Shown here: positions 57,378 through 64,000 of the stretch, one piece after another
Position numbering within the stretch: the first letter of the stretch is position 1
Layout: every line of letters begins with the position of its first letter
NCBI GenBank assembly: GCA_015056315.1
Contig: SVGN01000002.1
Location: 106,292 to 170,291, forward strand
From: Clostridiales bacterium
GTDB lineage: Bacteria > Bacillota > Clostridia > Christensenellales > Aristaeellaceae
Length of the DNA stretch: 64,000 bases
Direction: 5' to 3'
The notes under the pieces: model-generated
What the model was told of the DNA's origin: nothing
The model's database searches: none
The model's input: only the letters and a program-made list of their open reading frames with translations
Program-made: the position numbers and the translations under genes

Positions 57378-58502
57378 TCAAAAGTACAGATCGCCGGGGC
57401 GATAGCCCTCGGGCAGCTCTTCCTCCTCCAGGAAGGCAAATTCCTCATCCTCCAGTACTGGCAGGAAGGCTTCGAAGGGCACCTGGGAGAACTCGCTGCC
57501 GTAGCTGCTGGCACCGAACCAGCCGCCCTCCTTGGCGCGCAGGTTCAGATCCCGGGCGAATTTGGTGTGGTTGGAGCAATCGTGCACGGCAAGGGGCCAC
57601 GCTTCCTCTGCCGCGATGCGCATGAAGCGGAGGGTCAGATCCCGGCTGGAGATGGGCGACAGGTACCCCAGGCGGCACATATACATATTCTCGCCCAGAT
57701 AGTTGCCCAGGTTGTTCTCGTTCAGGTGCAGCTCGGCGCAGTTGATGAAATCGATGCCGGTGGCCAGGATCTGCTCCTTCTTCTGGAAGAAGGTCTCGAA
57801 AAACTCGGGGGTCATGGGTGTTTCGATGCCTACATCCGGTATGTACCGCTTGGCCAGCGCCATGTTGCGGATCACCTTATCGGCGCAGTTGGTGCCGCCC
57901 AGATTGAAGCGCAGCTCATCCAGCCCGGCCTCCGCCAGCTTTTTCAGACTCTCCTCGGTAACGCAGAGGCCGTTGGTGTACATATGCTGATGGATGCCCG
58001 CCCGATGGAACTTGGCGATAACACCGTAGTATTTCTCGATCTCCATAAAGGGCTCCAGGTACACATAGGAGATACCCGTGGGCTTTTTGGAAATGGAGAG
58101 CAGCAGGTCGATATCCTGCTCGTAGAACTTGGTGCCGCCGATCTCCCACAGCCCTTCGCCGATGGGCGGGATCTGGTCCAGCTCGCCGTAGTTATAGCAG
58201 AACTTGCACTGGATGTTGCACTTGTTGGTCTTGCGCACGGCGCTGAGGCCTGTGCCCAGCAGGCAGGAGCGGCAGCCCTTGGGGAAGCGGGCATCCTCGC
58301 CCACATAGAGGGTGCGCCCCTCCAGGCTCTTCAGCCCGGGGATCTGCGCCTTCAGCACCTCTCGGCGGGCATCCACCGCAGCCTCGATCTGCGCCATGGC
58401 GGCGTAGACGATCTCCTGCTGGTTGGGGGTCAGCTGCTCATCTTCCGGCAGCTCTGCAAAAAACCGAAACCACATCAGTGCATCTTTTTTGGAAATCTTC
58501 AT
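57378..58502 (-). CDS. radical SAM protein
   Basis: KTNKCNIQCKFCYNYGELDQIPP (CxxxCxxC). Confidence 0.88.
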   Translation of the reverse strand: MKISKKDALMWFRFFAELPEDEQLTPNQQEIVYAAMAQIEAAVDARREVLKAQIPGLKSLEGRTLYVGEDARFPKGCRSCLLGTGLSAVRKTNKCNIQCKFCYNYGELDQIPPIGEGLWEIGGTKFYEQDIDLLLSISKKPTGISYVYLEPFMEIEKYYGVIAKFHRAGIHQHMYTNGLCVTEESLKKLAEAGLDELRFNLGGTNCADKVIRNMALAKRYIPDVGIETPMTPEFFETFFQKKEQILATGIDFINCAELHLNENNLGNYLGENMYMCRLGYLSPISSRDLTLRFMRIAAEEAWPLAVHDCSNHTKFARDLNLRAKEGGWFGASSYGSEFSQVPFEAFLPVLEDEEFAFLEEEELPEGYRPGDLYF

Positions 58503-58599
58503 GGGTATATGCCTCCCGGTAGGGTACGGCAGCCCGGAGCCGCCGCTTTTCTCATCTGCACAGACAGTATACCATCTTCGGCCCCGGGCGGGCAAGGGC

Positions 58600-59373
58600 T
58601 CAGGAGCCTGCGGATTGGTACCTGCTCAGCCCCAGCCGGAAGAAACCGTAGCAAGGCAGCAGGAACAGAAAGCCCACCAGCGGCAGCACCATCATCCAGC
58701 GGTTCTGGGTGTGCCCGATCAGGTACAGGAAAGGGTAGTACTGGAACAGCGCAATGGGGATCACATAAGTGAGCAGCTTGAGCACGCCCTCGCCGTAGAT
58801 GGAGAGCGGGTACTTGCCGAACTCACGGCTGCCGTCGGTAAAAATGTTCATGAACTCCAGCCCGTCGATGGTGAAGAAGCTGAACCCGGCATAAAGGATG
58901 AACAGCCCCGCAAACACCGCCGTGCCGCCCAGAAACATATTGACGAGGGTGATGAGCTTATCCCACGTCCAGAGGATGCCGCTGTTGGGGATGGCATACG
59001 CCAGCACCAGCACCGCCTGCAGGAAGCGCCCGAAGCGGGTGAACTCCATCGTGGAGGTGAGCACCTGAAACACCACGCCCCGGGGGCGCACCAGGATGCG
59101 ATCCAGCTCGCCGGTGCGGATCAGCCGGGGGAACACATCAAAGCCCCGGGCGAAGCACTCGGTAAAGGAGAAGGCCATCAGCACCACAGAGAAGCACAGC
59201 AGCACCTGAGAAAAGCTGTACCCATCCACCTGATGGAAGCGTGTAAACATGAAATACATGCTCAGAAACGTGGTAAAGGAGACCAGAAACTGGCCCACGG
59301 CAGTCATTGCAAAGGAGGCCTTGTATTGCAGCTGCGATTTCAGCAGCATGCTCAGGTAGCGTTTGTACAGCAT
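58600..59373 (-). CDS. ABC-2-type permease (DUF990-like)
   Basis: 6-TM; RTGELDRILVRPRGVVFQVL; operon with ABC ATPase. Confidence 0.82.
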   Translation of the reverse strand: MLYKRYLSMLLKSQLQYKASFAMTAVGQFLVSFTTFLSMYFMFTRFHQVDGYSFSQVLLCFSVVLMAFSFTECFARGFDVFPRLIRTGELDRILVRPRGVVFQVLTSTMEFTRFGRFLQAVLVLAYAIPNSGILWTWDKLITLVNMFLGGTAVFAGLFILYAGFSFFTIDGLEFMNIFTDGSREFGKYPLSIYGEGVLKLLTYVIPIALFQYYPFLYLIGHTQNRWMMVLPLVGFLFLLPCYGFFRLGLSRYQSAGS

Positions 59374-59377
59374 TTCA

Positions 59378-60181
59378 TCAACCTCCCTGCACCACAACTT
59401 TGCGAAGGGCATTGCGCATGATGGCTTTGCCCACCAGCACCAGCGCCAGCAGCCATGCCAGCTGCAGCCCGATGGCCCCAAGCCCCTCCGCAGGCGACAG
59501 GTGGCCCACATAGATGAGGAAGGGCGTATTCTGCATGGAACCGAAGGGCAGCGCATACATCACCGGCTGCAGCCACTCCGGGAAGAACGGGATGGGAATG
59601 ACCGCGCCGCAGAGAAACTCCAGCACCGAGGTGACCAGGATGCGTATGCCCATGGGCGAGATGGTGTAGAAAGCGCTGATGTATACCAGCATATTGAACG
59701 CCACCAGCACCAGAAAGCCCAGCAGCATAGACAGAAGGAACATCAGGAAGGCCTCCGGGCTTGCAGGCAGCGAGATGCCGTAGGGCGCAGGCAGCAGCGC
59801 CACCACCGCAAGGATGGGGAAGCACCGCAGCACCACCCGGGAGAGCCGGGTGGCCATGTTCTTCACATACCACATGGTATACAGATCGCAGGGGCGGCAA
59901 AGCTCATAGGCGATGGAGCCGCCGGTGATGTGCCCGAAGATCTCGTTATCGTAGAACCAGGTCATGAACATGGCGAGGAAGGCCTGCTGCAGCCAGATGT
60001 AGCTGGTAAGCTGCTCAAAGCGCATGGGGAACGCATTCTGCCCGCTGCGGTAGAATGCCTGATACATCAGTATGTTCATGATGCCCCAGAAAAACTGGGT
60101 GGAGATGCCCGCCCAGGCCGCCGTGCGGTACTGCAGCCCGGCAGCGAAGCGGATGCGGAAAAAAGAAAGATACTGCTTCAT
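59378..60181 (-). CDS. ABC-2-type permease
   Basis: 6-TM; GSIAYELCRPCDLYTMWYVKNMATR. Confidence 0.82.
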   Translation of the reverse strand: MKQYLSFFRIRFAAGLQYRTAAWAGISTQFFWGIMNILMYQAFYRSGQNAFPMRFEQLTSYIWLQQAFLAMFMTWFYDNEIFGHITGGSIAYELCRPCDLYTMWYVKNMATRLSRVVLRCFPILAVVALLPAPYGISLPASPEAFLMFLLSMLLGFLVLVAFNMLVYISAFYTISPMGIRILVTSVLEFLCGAVIPIPFFPEWLQPVMYALPFGSMQNTPFLIYVGHLSPAEGLGAIGLQLAWLLALVLVGKAIMRNALRKVVVQGG

Positions 60182-61152
60182 ATTTCAAATTCCTTATACA
60201 GCGATACCACCAGATCGTCGATGCTTTCGTTTTCCACGGAGATATCCTTCACTTCCACCTGAGCGGAGATCAGGCTGATGGCCTGGGCAACCGCCAACCG
60301 CCCGGTATCGATACGGAGCTGGGCATGGCCGTTCAGATCCTTGAGGATATCAGCACCGGGGAGGGCGGGCAGGCTTTCGCCGGAGTAATCCACGGTAAGG
60401 GTGCGGTGGCCGGAGCGGCGCTTCTTCAGCTCCTCCAGGGAACCGTCCAGCAGGATCTGCCCCTTGCCGATAAGCAGGATGCGCTCGGTAAGGGCTTCGA
60501 TATCCTGCATATCGTGGGTGGTAAGGATGACCGTTGTACCGTTTTCCCGGTTCAGTGCCTTGACGAACTCCCGCACAGCGATCTTGGAGACCGCATCCAG
60601 GCCGATGGTGGGCTCATCCAGAAACAGCACCTTGGGCTGATGCAGCAGAGATGCGGCGATCTCGCAGCGCATGCGCTGACCCAGTGAGAGCTGGCGGGCG
60701 GGGGTCTTGACGATCTCGCCGATATCCAGCATATCGATCAGGGTCCGGCTGGTCTTGCGGTAGGCATCGGGCTGCACCCGGTAGATATCCCGGATGAGCT
60801 CGAAGCTGTCAATGACGGGTACATCCCACCAGAGCTGGGAGCGCTGGCCGAACACAACGCCGATCTGCTGAACATGGGCGGTGCGCTCCTTCCAGGGCAC
60901 ACGGCCGTTGATGATGCACTCGCCGCTGTCCGGGGCCATGACACCGCTCATGATCTTGATGGTGCTGCTCTTACCGGCTCCGTTGGGGCCTATGTAGCCC
61001 ACCATCTCTCCCTCGCTGATGGTAAAGGAAACATCCTTCAGCGCCTTCACCTCGGTATAGTCCCGGCGGAAAAAGCTCTTAACGGCGTTTTTCAGCCCTG
61101 CCTCCCGCTTGGCAACGCGGAAGGTCTTGGAAATGTGTCTGAGTTGGATCAT
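60178..61152 (-). CDS. ABC transporter ATP-binding protein
   Basis: GYIGPNGAGKSSTIKIMSG Walker A; LSLGQRMRCEIAASLLHQPKVLFLDEPTIGLD. Confidence 0.93.
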   Translation of the reverse strand: MIQLRHISKTFRVAKREAGLKNAVKSFFRRDYTEVKALKDVSFTISEGEMVGYIGPNGAGKSSTIKIMSGVMAPDSGECIINGRVPWKERTAHVQQIGVVFGQRSQLWWDVPVIDSFELIRDIYRVQPDAYRKTSRTLIDMLDIGEIVKTPARQLSLGQRMRCEIAASLLHQPKVLFLDEPTIGLDAVSKIAVREFVKALNRENGTTVILTTHDMQDIEALTERILLIGKGQILLDGSLEELKKRRSGHRTLTVDYSGESLPALPGADILKDLNGHAQLRIDTGRLAVAQAISLISAQVEVKDISVENESIDDLVVSLYKEFEI

Positions 61153-61377
61153 ACGCTTTCACCTCTCATGTACAGAATAAAAAAGCAGCACAGACATAAG
61201 CCTGCGCCGCCGGAACAGCTGCAATGGAGCGATCAATGCAGAAGCATAGGGGCGGATACAGGCAACATGGCTGCATTCAGATTCAACATACCGGAACCGC
61301 TCCCTTCTGCAAAGTGTGTGTTACTATAGCACCGTTTTTTCGGGCTGTCAAGAAAAAAGTGGCATTCGCAGGCCGAT

Positions 61378-61965
61378 TCACCTGAGGCCGTTGGCGAAGA
61401 CCCAGGAATAAAACTGCTCCTTGCGCGGCTTCTCGTAGGAATATTCCGTTAGTGGCTCGTTTTCCCCGAGGATGCAGAGCGCCCTTTCCAGCACCTGCAC
61501 CGGCGTGAGGCCTGCCACATCGATGGTGTGCTCGTTGATCAGCGCCGGACGTGCCAGATTTTTGGCATTGCACTTTTCCTGCAATTCGTAGTCGATGAGC
61601 CCATTGTTGGGGCGATCCCGCATCTGTACGCGGATCTGCTCCGGATCGGTACAGACCAGCTTCAGCGTAAGGTAGCGGTAGCCTTTGAAATCGATGGGGA
61701 TATCGGCGGTGCGCAGGTCATCGATATCGGAAAGGATCACATTCCGGTACCCAAGCCGGTGAAAGCAGAAGGCCATGGCCTTTGCGCACTCCCAGCAGGT
61801 GAGCTCCTCCAGGGTGCCGGTCATTTCCTCGGTGCCATCCCGGGAGATGAACTCGGGCACCATATGCTCCTCCACCACCACCGTGCGGAGCTTCTCCAGC
61901 AAGTTTTGGCACAGGGTGGATTTACCCACCCCGCTGGTGCCTGTGATAAAGATAAAATCCAGCAT
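61378..61965 (-). CDS. P-loop nucleotide kinase-like ATPase
   Basis: FIFITGTSGVGKSTLCQNLLEKL Walker A. Confidence 0.75.
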   Translation of the reverse strand: MLDFIFITGTSGVGKSTLCQNLLEKLRTVVVEEHMVPEFISRDGTEEMTGTLEELTCWECAKAMAFCFHRLGYRNVILSDIDDLRTADIPIDFKGYRYLTLKLVCTDPEQIRVQMRDRPNNGLIDYELQEKCNAKNLARPALINEHTIDVAGLTPVQVLERALCILGENEPLTEYSYEKPRKEQFYSWVFANGLR

Positions 61966-62079
61966 AATGCCCTCCTGCTTGCAGGGTCTGTTTATGGATG
62001 GTCTATTATACCACAGCGTTGAGCAAAAGGCAGCAACAGCCCTTGCGCCATTGCTGCCTTTACGGTTGTGGTTGCGGTA

Positions 62080-62874
62080 TCACTTTCTTTTGTTTCCCGA
62101 CAGGGCTGCGATCCGGCCGCTCAGCTCTGCCCGCTTTTGCAGAACCGAAGCGATCTCCGGATCATCCGGGATCAGGAAGCCCTGCAGGAGGCAGCCCGGC
62201 AAAGCGAAGGTCTTCTCCCCCATGGGCGTATCAAAGGTCAGGTAATCACCTGTATGTTCCTTGATGGTCACCCTGCCGAAGGCTTTGGTACCCATTTCCT
62301 TGCCGGTAAAGTTGTATTCAGGGAGTGCATCAAGTTGAGCTTTGAGGTCTTCCAGCCGGGCAGCGGTTGCCGCCTTTTCTGCCCGAAGGGCCTCCTCTCT
62401 TTCTGCCCTGAGCTGCTCAGCCTTCTCCAGGTATTCTGCACCGCCCAGCTCCCTGCGCACCTTCATCAGGATCCGGCCCAGATGATTCTCTCCCTCGCCC
62501 GTATTCCGATCCACGCCCCAGAAGGTATCGTGCCAGCCGTTACCCTCTTCCAGCTCTGCATCGCCGGTATCCAGCAGCTTTTTCAGCAGCTCGGGATTCT
62601 GCGAAAACTTAGCCCGCACCACTTCCTCCATGATGCCTACCTTCACAGCCTCCCAATCGCTGCGCAGATACACCTTCTTACCGGCGCGCTTGGCCACCAC
62701 ACCGGTCATGGTGCTGAAGGTATCCCGCTCCGCTGCATCCAGGGTCTTGGCAGACTGAAAAGCCGCCTCACTGTTGCGGTACATACGCCCATCCCACTCA
62801 AAGACGGCGGTAGTCATATTGCTCAGAAAACCATACTCCCCACGGAAAGAACAGATCTTTTCAACCATTTCCAA
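62080..62874 (-). CDS. NADAR (YbiA-like) protein with C-terminal coiled-coil extension
   Basis: FRGEYGFLSNMTTAVFEWDGRMYRNSEAAFQSAKT; WGVDRNTGEGENHLGRILMKVR. Confidence 0.87.
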   Translation of the reverse strand: MEMVEKICSFRGEYGFLSNMTTAVFEWDGRMYRNSEAAFQSAKTLDAAERDTFSTMTGVVAKRAGKKVYLRSDWEAVKVGIMEEVVRAKFSQNPELLKKLLDTGDAELEEGNGWHDTFWGVDRNTGEGENHLGRILMKVRRELGGAEYLEKAEQLRAEREEALRAEKAATAARLEDLKAQLDALPEYNFTGKEMGTKAFGRVTIKEHTGDYLTFDTPMGEKTFALPGCLLQGFLIPDDPEIASVLQKRAELSGRIAALSGNKRK

Positions 62875-63050
62875 TTCCCCCTTTTATTGATGTGATGATC
62901 GAATGATAACACACCCTTCCGCATCTTTCCATGAACTGTTGGTTCATTGCGCATTAAAGCCCATGTATTCTCCCATCGGCAAATTTTTTCTTGCATTTCC
63001 CTCATACTGTGCTATACTGGCAAAACCGTTCCAAAAAGGAGGCGATCGAA

Positions 63051-63512
63051 ATGAAGCTGATTTTTCCTGTGATCGATGCTGCCGGTACCGGTGCCAACAT
63101 TCTTGCCCTGCGTAGGCAAAGAGGTCTTTCTGTGCGGGAAGTACAGGAATGGTTCGGGTTTGATTCGCCCCGGGCGATCTACAAATGGCAAAAAGGCCAG
63201 ACCCTGCCTTCGGTGGATAATCTGTATGCACTGAGTGTGCTGCTGGGAGTAAGTATGGAGCAGATCCTGGTGCCGCAGAAGCGGCAGATGGGTACAACAG
63301 AAGAAAAAACGCAGCTGCAGGTGAGGATCGCAGCTGCGTTTTTCTGTTGGTGCTGCCGGTTCTGTGAAATTCTTTCTGTAAATCCCGGTCTTTACGATAA
63401 AATCATGATTGGGGTGGCCGAACGGCAGATTCTGCTGTTCGGCCTCTTGGTTACAGTACTACCAGAAAACAGATGTTACCGCTGCAATGGTAACACCCCT
63501 TTCAAGGCATAG
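63051..63512 (+). CDS. XRE-family HTH regulator (C-terminal extent doubtful)
   Basis: NILALRRQRGLSVREVQEWFGFDSPRAIYKWQKGQTLPSVDNLYALSVLLGVSMEQIL; AAGGAGG RBS. Confidence 0.75.
   Translation: MKLIFPVIDAAGTGANILALRRQRGLSVREVQEWFGFDSPRAIYKWQKGQTLPSVDNLYALSVLLGVSMEQILVPQKRQMGTTEEKTQLQVRIAAAFFCWCCRFCEILSVNPGLYDKIMIGVAERQILLFGLLVTVLPENRCYRCNGNTPFKA
63305..63344 (+). terminator. Terminator-like hairpin inside annotated 3' part of XRE ORF
   Basis: AAAAAACGCAGCTGC-AGGTGAGGATC-GCAGCTGCGTTTTT. Confidence 0.8.
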
Positions 63513-63540
63513 AAAAAGCACCGTGCGGGTGCAGGGTGCT

Positions 63541-63714
63541 TTACAGCCAGCCTTTTTCGGACAGCTCAATCTCACGCTTTGTAATTTTCGGAATTATAGC
63601 GAAAAACTGTTTTCTGATTTCTTCCGTTTCTTCCTTGGATTTACCATCTACGGCTTTGAAGAATGCAAACTGCGCTTCTTCAAATGTCATTTGTTCGGTG
63701 AAAAGCTCATTCAT
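63541..63714 (-). CDS. small hypothetical protein (57 aa)
   Basis: AAGGAGGAAGAATGG RBS then MNELFTEQMTFEEAQFAFFKAVDGKSKEETEEIRKQFFAIIPKITKREIELSEKGWL. Confidence 0.6.
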   Translation of the reverse strand: MNELFTEQMTFEEAQFAFFKAVDGKSKEETEEIRKQFFAIIPKITKREIELSEKGWL

Positions 63715-63873
63715 CCATTCTTCCTCCTTCAATAGTCCATCCATAGTTACGAGCTATTCTGTACGCCTGTTCCTTTATCGCCATGTAATTTCGTTCTTCC
63801 AAACTCCACTTCGCTCCGCTCAACTGCCTTAAGGCACTAACAAAAAACACGATGAGGTCATCATCGTGTTGAT

Positions 63874-63948
<75 letters not shown>

Positions 63949-63958
63949 ATATGGAAAT

Positions 63959-64000
63959 GCGGCAGCGACCTACTCTCCCGGGCCGTCTCCAGCCAAGTAC
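63959..64000 (-). rRNA. 5S rRNA, 3' end only (truncated by window)
   Basis: Minus strand GTACTTGGCTGGAGACGGCCCGGGAGAGTAGGTCGCTGCCGC matches the 5S rRNA 3' end. Confidence 0.85.

Overview
The window looks like a Clostridia/Oscillospiraceae-type chromosome segment (taxonomy inferred from gene content only). Most of it is GC-rich housekeeping sequence. A visibly AT-richer accessory island of about 19.5 kb (~6.27-25.75 kb) interrupts it, and nearly everything in the island is on the minus strand. The island core is a compact, apparently single-promoter operon running from an XRE regulator at 24.2 kb leftwards. Its order is XRE - PC4/YdbC-like - 1107-aa protein combining an RNAP alpha-CTD-like domain and a sigma region-4-like HTH - McrA-type HNH protein - BrxP (PP-loop PAPS-reductase-like + two Cys clusters + DUF4007-like tail) - BrxC/PglY ATPase - PglZ - short BrxL - small Cys-rich protein - cysteine desulfurase - frameshifted putative nuclease - bPH/SHOCT protein. 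I read this as a type-4-like BREX locus with no PglX methyltransferase in the window but with a complete DndA-plus-DndC-like sulfur pair, so a sulfur-based (phosphorothioate-like) BREX mark is the main hypothesis. The right edge of the island carries decayed small genes, a duplicated structured leader, and a 5'-truncated third copy of reverse rubrerythrin. Flanks carry proS (with T-box), hisS, thrC, glgB, a GH29 fucosidase, MATE, hom, coaX, efp, pepP, capA, a ParB-like gene, rsmG, radC, murA, an ABC-2 exporter, a NADAR protein, tRNA-Asn and the end of a 5S rRNA. Dispersed palindromic repeats, two of them flanked by duplicated hairpins, are also present. No CRISPR array, integrase, transposase or phage structural gene was seen. 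All names come from reading motifs and protein sequence; no database search was run.
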